NCBI GenBank assembly: GCA_964017155.1
Contig: OZ024857.1
Coordinates: 18,464,935-18,528,934 of the forward strand
Direction of reading: 5' to 3'
Source of the DNA: Oasisia sp. SBJ-2009
Taxonomy: Eukaryota > Annelida > Polychaeta > Sabellida > Siboglinidae
Length of the DNA stretch: 64,000 bases
The position numbers and the translations under genes were made by a program. The notes beneath the pieces are model-generated. The model was not told where the DNA came from, searched no databases, and saw nothing but the letters and a program-made list of their open reading frames with translations. Positions 12,900 through 26,300 of this stretch are shown one piece after another. The number at the start of each line of letters is the position of its first letter. Positions within the stretch are counted from its first letter, which is position 1.

Positions 12900-13136
12900 T
12901 ATTATAGTCTATTTGGTGTGAAGGAAAGTTTTAAGAAGAAATTGATTAGGAGTGGGTTGACGTGGGCCGGTGATGTGGTCAGACTAGGAGATGGGGATGT
13001 AGAGATAAGGTGCGATGGGAGGACTGCGTTAAGAGATCTGGAAAGAGTGGGAGAAGAATGCAGTACAACAGTAAAAGATATAATTACTTGTAGACTGTTG
13101 ATAGGGAAAGTAGTGAGAGAAAGAAGAACATTATAG
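12900..13136 (+). mobile_element. LINE-like C-terminal relic
   Basis: The frame reads LTWAGDVVRLGDGDVEIR, then a DLERVGEECS block and GKVVRERRT. This is reminiscent of the degenerate end of LINE polyproteins, where a 'W-GHV-RM-D-R' block is followed by a 'RDLE--G' block. It is short and lacks RT motifs, so assignment is tentative. Confidence 0.4.
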
Positions 13137-13189
13137 TCTAATATAATGTCTAATATATGTATTTCCAAAATATTGATTTTCCTGCAAAC

Positions 13190-14169
13190 AACTGTTTTGT
13201 TTAGATAAATTTTATTCATATGGTAGCAACACAATCTGACCATCCTTAACACAACTGACATGTCGTCCTGGGAGAGTAGTTAACATGGAATGAATAGAAA
13301 TCAATTATTTCAATACTACAGAATTACATTGCATCAAATAAATCAATAAATCAATGTTTAACACAACATACAATGACAAGAAGTGTCAGTGACAAAAGAT
13401 TGCTGATGTTCAAAAAAACTGCTGTGAAAACAAGGTTTCTTACAGAATAACGTTTTGCTATAACTGTAGTGTAATATGGTAATATATGTGATACACTTTA
13501 CACAGTATTGATTGCAGTAGTCTGAAAGTCCAGTGGTACTGGAAACACAACAATGACTACATTTGACATACTTGGGATATGTTACATGAAGAATGCGTGT
13601 GACCTGCAATTGTAACACAACATGGCTATTGTACACTAAACAGATGTGTTTATCTGATGACTTTGTAGGCATATGTCCACATCAGCGTATTGCAGACATG
13701 CTAGAGGATGCCTCCTGTTAAACCTGACAAGTACAAGATCCCTTCTCATTCTGATCTTGTGTGAGTAACAAGACCACATCAGACGGTGTACATAGAATCC
13801 CATTATCACAGAGTATGGATCTCTTGTGTACATAGAATCCCATGAACACAGAGTATGGAGGTCTCTTGCCACACAGATCGCTGAAGCAAAGAGCATTATA
13901 CAAAAGGAACAACTCCTTTCTGGTGTGCCCACCTGTGTACCATGAATAAAAGAAACATCAGATAAAACAAACAGTTTGGCAAAGTCCCAACCAAAGCACT
14001 CGTTACACAAACAGTCCAGTGTACTTCATCTCAGAAGTCCAACTGAACTATGTACAATGGTACAACTGTCCCAGATATCCTCCACTTGGCTGGTGTCCCA
14101 CTATTTCCTGGTAGCACCACCACCACATGAGCCTTGCAACAATGACCACTTGACCACTTGACCGCCGTC
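13190..14169 (-). other. SUPT5H: Probable 3' UTR of SUPT5H
   Basis: After the SPT5 stop codon the first AATAAA hexamer on the minus strand lies at 13,216-13,211, giving a UTR of about 950-980 nt. Inside it, a 40-bp segment is tandemly duplicated at 13,786-13,825 and 13,826-13,867. No other coding sequence is seen. The extent is inferred from the hexamer only. Confidence 0.45.
13211..13216 (-). promoter_or_regulatory. Candidate poly(A) signal of SUPT5H
   Basis: A perfect AATAAA on the minus strand, the first downstream of the SPT5 stop codon. Confidence 0.4.
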
Positions 14170-14316
14170 TCAGTCGGTTTCATGAGGCATGCGACACAGG
14201 TATGTGAGCTGTAACATCTGGATCTTGCCACGGTCAAGTTTGACCACTCCCTCGTTGCCGTCGATACTGAGCAGGGAGCCGGTGCACTCTCTCTCCTCCC
14301 CCACGATCACCTTCAC
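14170..14316 (-). CDS. SUPT5H: SUPT5H exon 25: C-terminal KOW module and stop
   Basis: Residues 999-1046, starting VKVIVGEE and including [17 protein letters not shown], followed by TGA at 14,172-14,170. This matches the conserved end of SPT5 (VKVI, G-LLSIDG-, GIV). The acceptor AG at 14,318-14,317 and the first exon bases GTGAAGGTGAT also form part of the repeat unit of the adjoining minisatellite. Confidence 0.93.
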   Translation of the reverse strand: MKVIVGEERECTGSLLSIDGNEGVVKLDRGKIQMLQLTYLCRMPHETD

Positions 14317-17300
14317 CTGCCAACACAATCACAGTCACATCAACACGATCACCTTCACCTGTCAACACAATCACCTTCACCTGTCAACACAATCACAGTC
14401 ACATCAACACGATCAAGTTCATCTGTCAACACAATCACCTTCACCTGTCAACACAATCACAGTCACATCAACACGATCAAGTTCACCTGTCAACACAATC
14501 ACCTTCACCTGTCAACACAATCACAGTCACATCAACACAATCACCTTCACCTGCCAACATAATCACAGTCACATCAACACAATCACCTTCACCTGCCAAC
14601 ATAATCACAGTGACATCAACACAATCACCTTCACCTGTCAACACAATCATCTTCACCTGTTAACACAATCACAGTCACATCAACACGATCACCTTCACCT
14701 GTCAACACATTCACAGTCACATCAACACAATCACCTTCACCTGCCAACACAATCACAGTCACATCAACACAATCACCTTCACCTGTTAACACAATCACCT
14801 TCACCTGTCAACACAATCACAGTCACATCAACACAATCACCTTCACCTGTCAACACAATCACAGTCACATCAACACAATCACCTTCACCTGTTAACACAA
14901 TCACAGTCACATCAACACAATCACCTTCACCTGCCAACACAATCACAGTCACATCAACACAATCACCTTCACCTGTCAACACAATCACAGTCACATCAAC
15001 ACAATCACCTTCACCTGTCCACACATTCACAGTCACATCAACACAATCACCTTCACCTGCCAACACAATCACAGTCAAATCAACACAATCACCTTCACCT
15101 GTTAACACAATCACAGTCACATCAACACAATCACCTTCACCTGTCAACACAATCACAGTCACATCAACACAATCACCTTCACCTGTCAACACAATCACAG
15201 TCACATCAACACAATCACCTTCACCTGTCAACACAATCACAGTCACATCAACACAATCACCTTCACCTGTCAACACAATCACAGTCACATCAACACAATC
15301 ACCTTCACCTGTCAACACAATCACCTTCACCTGTCAACACAATCACAGTCACATCAACACAATCACCTTCACCTGTCAACACAATCATCTTCACCTGTCA
15401 ACACAATCACAGTCACATCAACACAATCACCTTCACCTGTCAACACAATCACAGTCACATAAACACAATCACCTTCACCTGCCAACACAATCACATCAAC
15501 ACAATCACCTTCACCTGCTGACACAATTACAGTCACATCAACACAAATGGCATGTCATTCATTTAATCCCGTCAAATGAGTCATAAAGCAATGCACCATC
15601 ATAGAACAGTCCAGCTCATCCATCGTGCATACAGACACTGCCTCAGATTAATATCCATAAACCTTATTTAGACAATGGTCGACCCCGTACAGGAGGGAGT
15701 GCACACGGTACTTGACCACCACAAGAGAATTTCCCCCTGAAGGACAAATAAAGGAATTGTTCTACTGGGTACATGGCTTGCTCCATATAAGGAACATTTG
15801 CTTAAAACAAACAACCCATGACATTTCTATTTTATCAAAAGCACGTACCCTTATTCAGCCACACTGCTAAATTGGACAGCGTAATACATTATAAAAATAT
15901 ACTAGAATAAATAAAACAGAACATATTAACTCAAACTGTTGAATGGGACATTCCACAACACTGCCTTCATCAGGATTCTTTTAAAGATTACCTGAGTTTC
16001 TATGGTTACGGTTACACAACTTAGTTGTGTCATGTGACCTTCATTGAGAGGAAAAGAGGGAGACAGCAGCCAAGATGGGAAGACTGCAACTAGGGGTGTG
16101 TGGGAAAGATGAAGGAGGGTGACAGATGGAGGGAGAAGAAAGGAAAGGAGTGACAGACATTGGGATGCAGTTGTACCAGAACCAGCCCATCCTTCCTTTA
16201 GAAATGACGACACAGTGTAACCATGCTTGGAGAGGTTGACATACAAAACCAAGAGCAACCCAAATGATACCAAAACTCAGGAATATTAGTTATGAAATGC
16301 GTCTAAAAGAATGTGGATTAACAACACCAGAAACCAGGAGATTGAGAGGAGATCAGATTGAGGTGTTTAAAATATTGAGTGGGTATGAAAATATTGACAG
16401 AAATATTTTTTCTCGGTCAAGGAAGACAAAAGGACTAGAGGACATGGAGCTACATTAGCAAAGAAGCAGTGTAGACTAGATATTGGAACATTTTCATTTT
16501 CACAAAGAACAGTAACCAAATGGAACAGATTAGCAGCTGATTGAGTAGGTGCTAGTAGTGTTAATAATATATTTTAAAATAAAATCGACATACACCTATG
16601 ACGGGCAGGGTATACTTAGATAGATAGGTTCGACTCTCGATAAGCCTAAGGGCTTCCTAGTCCACCTGTCATCTAGAGTTGAATCTCTAGGTGGCAATCT
16701 TGTTAAATCTTGTTAAATCTATAACAAATGTCACCCGGATCTCGCCATGTCGAGGTGATAAGTGAACCTGGTATACTGACGTACAAAGCCCACACCTTGC
16801 ATCACCTGCTAATCTAACAACATGTCCACTGACCATCAACCTTGACATGAACTTTAAGAGCTCTGCCCTGTCATCACCTGTCCAGTCGGTGGTCTGGGCA
16901 ACCAAAATACGATGTCACAAACTCTATAAAATAACGAGTTATTATCCCCCATAGAATAACCAAACAAAGGTTGTCTGTTGTGGTTGCCAGTGACATTCAT
17001 GGTGGTGATATCATTAACAGGAAGTGCACTGAGTGAGTGCTCCTGGATGACGGTACACCACAAAGACAATAACATGAAAGGGCCCTGGGACCAACCAAAA
17101 GGTGTCTGCATAGCTTTATGCCGAGTCCTGTCCACCCGTCATTCGGATGGGTAAAACCCGTTGTGAACGGGCAGAAATATCACTGGTGTACAGGTAAAAA
17201 ATTAAGGAGAAAAAAGGTCTTTGAATTTTTTAGATTTGTGATGACTTGAAAATAGGCGTTTCTAGTACATTTCAGGTCATAAACACATCTCAACTGTTTT

Positions 17301-20300
17301 GTATGTACACTGTACACATGAGTTAACATTCATGTGTCCACCAAAAGAATTTGTGACTGGCAACATTTTTATCCTGCAAAAAGCCGTGCGTGTCAGCTCA
17401 GCTATATTGTCATTACAGTGTTTATAACTGAAATCTTCGTTTTACAATTTAAATATTTTGCCAACCATATGCTACAATTAATGCGCGAAGGCTGCTCGTA
17501 CACATATTCACCACTGTCTATAGCCAGGTACTCATTTATTCAGCTGAGTGAACTTGAGCTATGTAGAGTGAAAAAACTTGCCCAAGGTTTTAACGACGCA
17601 GCCAGGATTCGAACCCGGGTTCTCGTAGTCGAGAGTCCGAAGCTCTACCCCTGAGCCACTGCGCTCTACGAGGAACATTCCATTAACATAGACATACAGT
17701 GAGTCTCGCTTTAACACGTTGACTTCCACTGATTCACGTATCATCCAAAACATTATAAGCTCACACTGCAAATTAGAAAGCTTCCAGGAATTATTGCCAG
17801 TTTGCTGATATGAATTTAATGAACGTTCCAGAAAGGTCAGGATCTAGAGCACAAGGCAGGAAACATGCTGCAACATTCCACAAATGTGTTAAATAGTTCT
17901 CTCACCTAACTCAGTTATAAATTAGACTGCCCTGCAAACAATGCGTTACTATGGCAACTGCCACATGTGCACACTGACATCACCAAAATACAGAGTCTGG
18001 TCATTTTCATTGTTAAAATATATGCCATTCTTGGGCATGATTTCATGATAATTATCAGACTTTGAAAGCTAAATTTTTGTTATTAAATACGATAATGAAA
18101 TAGCGCCTTGTTTAACTTACTTATTTGCTGACGTGACTTCAGTTCTACTTGAAAGTTTAAAATTTAGGATCAGGGTCAATAAGCCATAGTCATTTCCAAC
18201 AATCTATTTATTATAAATGTACTTCTTTTTGCCAATATGCTTGGTTCAGGACAGCACCAAAGGATTAAGCGTTCTCGTTATCACGTACAACGCCAACGTT
18301 TTCACTAAATGGATGGAACTGCCACGAAACAAAGGAGGATATGCAATATTAAAAAGACAGGTTTGGCATCAATCACAGTAACACACACCACAATAATAAT
18401 TGTCTCAGTAACAAATGTCACAACCGCAGATGTCACAACTGACCATGTCACAACAACAAATATCACACAAACAAATACACACAGCAGGTCTTCCATGAAA
18501 TTAATCAGCTACGTATACTACATGTCAATCCCAGTGCCAGCATGAGGTAGGAGGCACAAGCAGGCCGACCTGTGATGTCGGTGTCTACAATCCCAGTGAA
18601 ATTACAGCTCAATATCCAAGGGACCAATTTCTTCGTCAGGCAATACCATAAAAAGGCAATGCTAAACGTGCTTAATTTGTTTTCCATCATCATAAACACA
18701 AGATCTGATTGGTGCGTGAACACAAGAATGGCACGCAACATGACCAACAAATAAAACACTTAACGATCACGAAACACTTTCTCTTTCGCTTTGTCGGAAT
18801 TACTGAAAATTGGCCCCGGGGAAGTTTACAATTAACACAAGGAGAGTGAGACGTGGTTGAGCTTGTGAGGACACCAAAAGGAAGTGGGCGGTGAGGTCTG
18901 AGCTCATGATTTGGACTGAGACAGTAAAACTACAGAAGAGGGCTGCAGTAGTGACATGGTGAGGCTGCAGTGAAGATGATATACCACAACTGTGATAGAA
19001 GGAGGGTGCCAGTTAGTGAAGGTGGCCATTAGGGAGAGGTGAAGGTGGCCACTAGGGAGAGGTGAAGGTGGCCACTAGGGAGAGGTGAAGGTGGCCACTA
19101 GGGAGAGGTGAAGGTGGCCACTAGGGAGAGGTGAAGTTGGCCACTAGGGAGAGGTGAAGTTGGCCACTAGGGAGAGGTGAAGTTGGCCACTAGGGAGAGG
19201 TGAAGGTGGCCACTAGGGAGAGGTGAAGGTGGCCACTAGGGAGAGGTGAAGGTGGCCACTACGGAGAGGTGAAGGTGGCCACTAGGGAGAAGTGAAGGTG
19301 GCCACTAGGGAGAGGTGAAGGTGGCCACTAGGGAGAGGTGAAGGTGGCCACTAGGGAGAGGTGAACGTGGCCCACTAGGGAGAGGTGAAGTTGGCCACTA
19401 GGGAGAGGTGAAGGTGGCCACTAGGGAGAGGTGAAGGTGGCCACTATGGAGAGGTGAAGGTGGCCACAAGGGAGAGGTGAAGGTGGCCACTAGGGAGAGG
19501 TGAAGGTGGCCACTAGGGAGAGGTGAAGGTGGCCACTAGGGAGAGGTGAAGGTGGCCACTAGGGAGAGGTGAAGGTGGCCACTAGGGAGAGGTGAAGGTG
19601 GCCACTAGGGAGAGGTGAAGGTGGCCACTAGGGAGAGGTGAAGGTCGCCACTAGGGAGAGGTGAAGGTGGCCACTAGGTAGAGGTGAAGGTGGCCACTAG
19701 GGAGAGGTGAAGGTGGCCACTACGGAGAGGTGAAGGTGGCCACTAGGGAGAAGTGAAGGTGGCCACTAGGGAGAGGTGAAGGTGGCCACTAGGGAGAGGT
19801 GAAGGTGGCCACTAGGGAGAGGTGAACGTGGCCCACTAGGGAGAGGTGAAGTTGGCCACTAGGGAGAGGTGAAGGTGGCCACTAGGGAGATTTGTTTTCC
19901 ATCATCATAAACACAAGATCTGATTGGTGCGTGAACACAAGAATGGCACGCAACATGACCAACAAATAAAACACTTAACGATCACGAAACACTTTCTCTT
20001 TCGCTTTGTCGGAATTACTGAAAATTGGCCCCGGGGAAGTTTACAATTAACACAAGGAGAGTGAGACGTGGTTGAGCTTGTGAGGACACCAAAAGGAAGT
20101 GGGCGGTGAGGTCTGAGCTCATGATTTGGACTGAGACAGTAAAACTACAGAAGAGGGCTGCAGTAGTGACATGGTGAGGCTGCAGTGAAGATGATATACC
20201 ACAACTGTGATAGAAGGAGGGTGCCAGTTAGTGAAGGTGGCCATTAGGGAGAGGTGAAGGTGGCCACTAGGGAGAGGTGAAGGTGGCCACTAGGGAGAGG

Positions 20301-23300
20301 TGAAGGTGGCCACTAGGGAGAGGTGAAGGTGGCCACTAGGGAGAGGTGAAGTTGGCCACTAGGGAGAGGTGAAGTTGGCCACTAGGGAGAGGTGAAGTTG
20401 GCCACTAGGGAGAGGTGAAGGTGGCCACTAGGGAGAGGTGAAGGTGGCCACTACGGAGAGGTGAAGGTGGCCACTAGGGAGAAGTGAAGGTGGCCACTAG
20501 GGAGAAGTGAAGGTGGCCACTAGGGAGAGGTGAAGGTGGCCACTAGGGAGAGGTGAAGTTGGCCACTAGGGAGAGGTGAAGTTGGCCACTAGGGAGAGGT
20601 GAAGGTGGCCACTAGGGAGAGGTGAAGGTGGCCACTAGGGAGAGGTGAAGGTGGCCACTACGGAGAGGTGAAGGTGGCCACTAGGGAGAAGTGAAGGTGG
20701 CCACTAGGGAGAGGTGAAGGTGGCCACTAGGGAGAGGTGAAGGTGGCCACTAGGGAGAGGTGAACGTGGCCCACTAGGGAGAGGTGAAGTTGGCCACTAG
20801 GGAGAGGTGAAGGTGGCCACTAGGGAGAGGTGAAGGTGGCCACTATGGAGAGGTGAAGGTGGCCACAAGGGAGAGGTGAAGGTGGCCACTAGGGAGAGGT
20901 GAAGGTGGCCACTAGGGAGAGGTGAAGGTGGCCACTAGGGAGAGGTGAAGGTGGCCACTAGGGAGAGGTGAAGGTGGCCACTAGGGAGAGGTGAAGGTGG
21001 CCACTAGGGAGAGGTGAAGGTGGCCACTAGGGAGAGGTGAAGGTCGCCACTAGGGAGAGGTGAAGGTGGCCACTAGGTAGAGGTGAAGGTGACCACTAGG
21101 GAGAGGTGAAGGTGGCCACTAGGGAGAGGTGAAGGTGGCCACTAGGGAGAGGTGAAGGTGGCCACTAGGGAGAGGTGAAGGTGGCCACTAGGGAGAGGTG
21201 AAGGTGGCCACTAGGGAGAGGTGAAGGTGGCCACTAGGGAGAGGTGAAGGAGGACAGTTGGGCCTGTGGGGCAGGATAAGAACTAGAATGTTGTAAAGGG
21301 AGTTGCAAGGAACAATGTATTTTTAATATTGCAATATGTATAGTAATTGTATGTGTGGTGGCTGTACAATTACAGTCAACAAACTCCTGGCAATAGCAGC
21401 TGATAAATATTTATTTAAACAAATGCCAGATATATCATGATATCAATGCTTGTGGCGAAAGGTTTCATTCACTACGAGATGAAAATAATACTGATGTTTC
21501 TTGTTACAGATAGGACAAAAAAAGTTGTTTACTGTTTTCATGGGGAGATAATAAAAACGTGAGTTTTTGCAGCAGAATCTCTAGTTTCATTGGCAAGAAA
21601 TTAGATCAAGCGGTAAATATTCTTGTTTCTCCTTGTCCTTAGATTGTACAGGCCCACAAATAAATCAGACGTGTTCATTATCACATCACTAATAGGTTTA
21701 CAGTCAGCTGTACTTGACAGGGTCAGTCAGGTAAGTGGAAACTACTGCCAGACTTACTAGATGATGCATTCATTAAGCTGCTACTGGTTGTCTTGATCTT
21801 CAGCCACCCAGTGGATGAGCTGGACACCAATATTCATACATGTGGTGCCACCTGCTGTATGACTGAGAACTACAAGTACTGTTCACATCTGCTGCTGACG
21901 GTGTCTTGTACAACTTCACAGGGGAAGGTTTCAAACTGATCTTGTTAAATGTGTACGAGTGTTGCAGGGAATTACAGATCATTCCATTAACACATCATAG
22001 AGTGCAAAGGGGTAAGTTCTGTAGTACGTTCTGGGGTTGTATCATCGTGAGTGGCCCTTGAGCTACTGGTGTCACTGAGTCCGTGTGTGTGTGTGTGTGT
22101 GTGCGTGCGTGCATGCGTGCGTGCGTGCGTGCATGCGTGCGGTGTATGTGTTTGGTGTGTGTGTGTGTGTGTGTTTGTGTGCGTGCGTGGGTGCGTGCAT
22201 GCGTGCGTGTGGATGGATATATTTATCTTATCACACCCACTCTTTTTATCATAGTAGTCTCTGTCTTTAAACAACTTTATTTATATGTTCAATTACTCAT
22301 TTTCTTTTACATTTTTTTTTATTATGTACAGCGTTTTTGAACAATCTTTATCGCATGAAGAGAGCACTACATAAAGTGGGTATATAATTATAACAATAAG
22401 TTGTACACACCCTGTTTCCCTTCTGTGGCACGACGGGCTCCAGATGCTCACTGGCCACACTCACCACCTTGTCCTCCTCCGGGATGTACAGGGTGCACAT
22501 CCCTCCCTAGCAACACAGGACAGTGGTCAGTACAGTACACATCCCTCCCTAGCAACACAGGACAGTGGTCAGTACAGTGCACATCCCTCCCTAGCAACAC
22601 AGGACAGTGGTCAGTACAGTGCACATCCCTCCCTAGCAACACAGGACAGTGGTCAGTACAGTACACATCCCTCCCTAGCAACACAGGACAGTGGTCAGTA
22701 CAGTGCACATCCCTCCCTAGCAACACAGGACAGTGGTCAGTACAGTACACATCCCTCCCTAGCAACACAGGACAGTGGTCAGTACAGTGCACATCCCTCC
22801 CTAGCAACACAGGACAGTGGTCAGTACAGTACACATCCCACCCTAGCAACACAGGACAGTGGTCAGTACAGTGCACATCCCTCCCTAGCAACACAGGACA
22901 GTGGTCAGTACAGTGCACATCCCTCCCTAGCAACACAGGACAGTGGTCAGTACAGTACACATCCCACCCTAGCAACACAGGACAGTGGTCAGTACAGTGC
23001 ACATCCCTCCCTAGCAACACAGGACAGTGGTCAGTACAGTACACATCCCTCCCTAGCAACACAGGACAGTGGTCAGTACAGTGCACATCCCTCCCTAGCA
23101 ACACAGGACAGTGGTCAGTACAGTACACATCCCACCCTAGCAACACAGGACAGTGGTCAGTACAGTGCACATCCCTCCCTAGCAACACAGGACAGTGGTC
23201 AGTACAGTACACATCCCACCCTAGCAACACAGGACAGTGGTCAGTACAGTACACATCCCACCCTAGCAACACAGGACAGTGGTCAGTACAGTGCACATCC

Positions 23301-26300
23301 CTCCCTAGCAACACAGAACAGTGGTCAGTACAGTGCACATCCCTCCCTAGCAACACAGGACAGTGGTCAGTACAGTACACATCCCTCCCTAGCAACACAG
23401 GACAGTGGTCAGTACAGTACACATCCCTCCCTAGCAACACAGGACAGTGGTCAGTACAGTACACATCCCTCCCTAGCAACACAGGACAGTGGTCAGTACA
23501 GTGCACATCCCTCCCTAGCAACACAGGACAGTGGTCAGTACAGTACACATCCCTCCCTAGCAACACAGGACAGTGGTCAGTACAGTACACATCCCTCCCT
23601 AGCAACACAGGACAGTGGTCAGTACAGTACACATCCCTCCCTAGCAACACAGGACAGTGGTCAGTACAGTGCACATCCCTCCCTAGCAACACAGGACAGT
23701 GGTCAGTACAGTACACATCCCTCCCTAGCAACACAGGACAGTGGTCAGTACAGTACACATCCCTCCCTAGCAACACAGGACAGTGGTCAGTACAGTACAC
23801 ATCCCTCCCTAGCAACACAGGACAGTGGTCAGTACAGTGCACATCCCTCCCTAGCAACACAGGACAGTGGTCAGTACAGTACACATCCCTCCCTAGCAAC
23901 ACAGGACAGTGGTCAGTACAGTACACATCCCTCCCTAGCAACACAGGACAGTGGTCAGTACAGTGCACATCCCTCCCTAGCAACACAGGACAGTGGTCAG
24001 TACAGTGCACATCCCACCCTAGCAACACAGGACAGTGGTCAGTACAGTGCACATCCCACCCTAGCAACACAGGACAGTGGTCAGTACAGTGCACATCCCT
24101 CCCTAGCAACACAGGACAGTGGTCAGTACAGTGCACATCCCACCCTAGCAACACAGGACAGTGGTCAGTACAGTGCACATCCCACCCTAGCAACACAGGA
24201 CAGTGGTCAGTACAGTGCACATCCCTCCCTAGCAACACAGGACAGTGGTCAGTACAGTGCACATCCCACCCTAGCAACACAGGACAGTGGTCAGTACAGT
24301 GCACATCCCACCCTAGCAACACAGGACAGTGGTCAGTACAGTACACATCCCACCCTAGCAACACAGGACAGTGGTCAGTACAGTGCACATCCCTCCCTAG
24401 CAACACAGGACAGTGGTCAGTACAGTGCACATCCCACCCTAGCAACACAGGACAGTGGTCAGTACAGTGCACATCCCACCCTAGCAACACAGGACAGTGG
24501 TCAGTACAGTACACATCCCACCCTAGCAACACAGGACAGTGGTCAGTACAGTGCACATCCCTCCCTAGCAACACAGGACAGTGGTCAGTACAGTACACAT
24601 CCCACCCTAGCAACACAGGACAGTGGTCAGTACAGTACACATCCCACCCTAGCAACACAGGACAGTGGTCAGTACAGTGCACATCCCTCCCTAGCAACAC
24701 AGGACAGTGGTCAGTACAGTACACATCCCACCCTAGCAACACAGGACAGTGGTCAGTACAGTGCACATCCCACCCTAGCAACACAGGACAGTGGTCAGTA
24801 CAGTGCACATCCCTCCCTAGCAACACAGGACAGTGGTCAGTACAGTGCACATCCCACCCTAGCAACACAGGACAGTGGTCAGTACAGTACACGCCCCTCC
24901 CTAGCAACACAGGACAGTGGTCAGTACAGTAAACACCCCTCCCTAGCAACACAGGACAGTGGTCAGTAGAGTAAACACCCCTCCATAGCAACACAGGACA
25001 GTGGTCAGTACAGTACACACCCCTCCCTAGCAACACAGGACAGTGGTCAGTACAGTATACACCCCTCCCTAGCAACACAGAACAGTGGTCAGTACAGTAT
25101 ACACCCCTCCCTAGCAACACAGGACAGTGGTCAGTACAGTATACACCCCTCCCCAGCAACACAGGACAGTGGTCAGTACAGTACACACCCCTCCCTAGCA
25201 ACACAGGACAGTGGTCAGTACAGTACACACCCCTCCCCAGCAACACAGGACAGTGGTCAGTACAGTACACACCCCTCCCTAACAACACAGGACAGTGGTC
25301 AGTACAGTGCACATCCCACCCTAGCAACACAGGACAGTGGTCAGTACAGTATACACCCCTCCGCAGCAACACAGGACAGTGGTCAGTACAGTATACACAC
25401 CTCCGCAGCAACACAGGACAGTGGTCAGTACAGTATACACCCCTCCCCAGCAACACAGGACAGTGGTCAGTACAGTACACATCCCACCCTAGCAACACAG
25501 GACAGTGGTCAGTACAGTACACGCCCCACCCTAGCAACACAGGACAGTGGTCAGTACAGTGCACATCCCACCCTAGCAACACAGGACAGTGGTCAGTACA
25601 GGGTACATCCCTCCCTAGCAACACAGGACAGTGGTCAGTACAGTATACACCCCTCCCTATCAACACAGGACAGTGGTCAGTACAGTATACACCCCTCGCT
25701 AGCAACACAGGACAGTGGTCAGTACAGTATACACCCCTCCCTATCAACACAGGACAGTGGTCAAGTACAGTAAACACCCCTTCCAGGTTGCACAGCCAGT
25801 TGAATCTCTAGGTGGCAATCTTGTTAAATCTATGTTGAGACTTGAGACTGGACTCACCGAGATGCTGCGTATGACACCTATCTGGTGGATGAGACTGGCG
25901 TCATCGTGGGTCTCTTTGATCTTCACCTCTATCTCTGTCGCGATCCACTCAACTGCTCCTGGCTCCATGCCTGACAAACACAGTCAGTCTTACAAACAAT
26001 GGAGCTCCATGCCTGACAAACACAGCCAGTCTTACAAACACTACAGCTCCATGCCTGACAAACACAGCCAGTCTTACAAACACTATAGCTCCATGCCTGA
26101 CAAACACAGTCAGTCTTACAAACACTACAGCTCCTGGCTCCATGCCTGACAAACACAGCCAGTCTTACAAACACTACAGCTCCATGCCTGACAAACACAG
26201 TCAGTCTTACAAACACTACAGCTCCTGGCTCCATGCCTAACAAACACAGCCAGTCTTACAAACACTACAGCTCCTGGCTCCATGCCTGACAAACACAGTC

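Noticed and set aside
14189..15586. 465-codon plus-strand frame rich in H, T, S and Q
   Set aside because: A shadow of the 42-bp minisatellite in intron 24, antisense to SUPT5H exon 25.
17585..17668. Functional tRNA gene on the minus strand
   Set aside because: The A and B boxes are visible, but the acceptor stem does not close and the sequence runs into a SINE body shared with two other loci.
22401..25777. Very long open frames (about 840 codons plus, 1,109 codons minus) with a 14-residue repeat
   Set aside because: They arise because the 42-bp unit is divisible by 3. They overlap a genuine splice acceptor array of SUPT5H and have no start context, splice logic or non-repeat domain.
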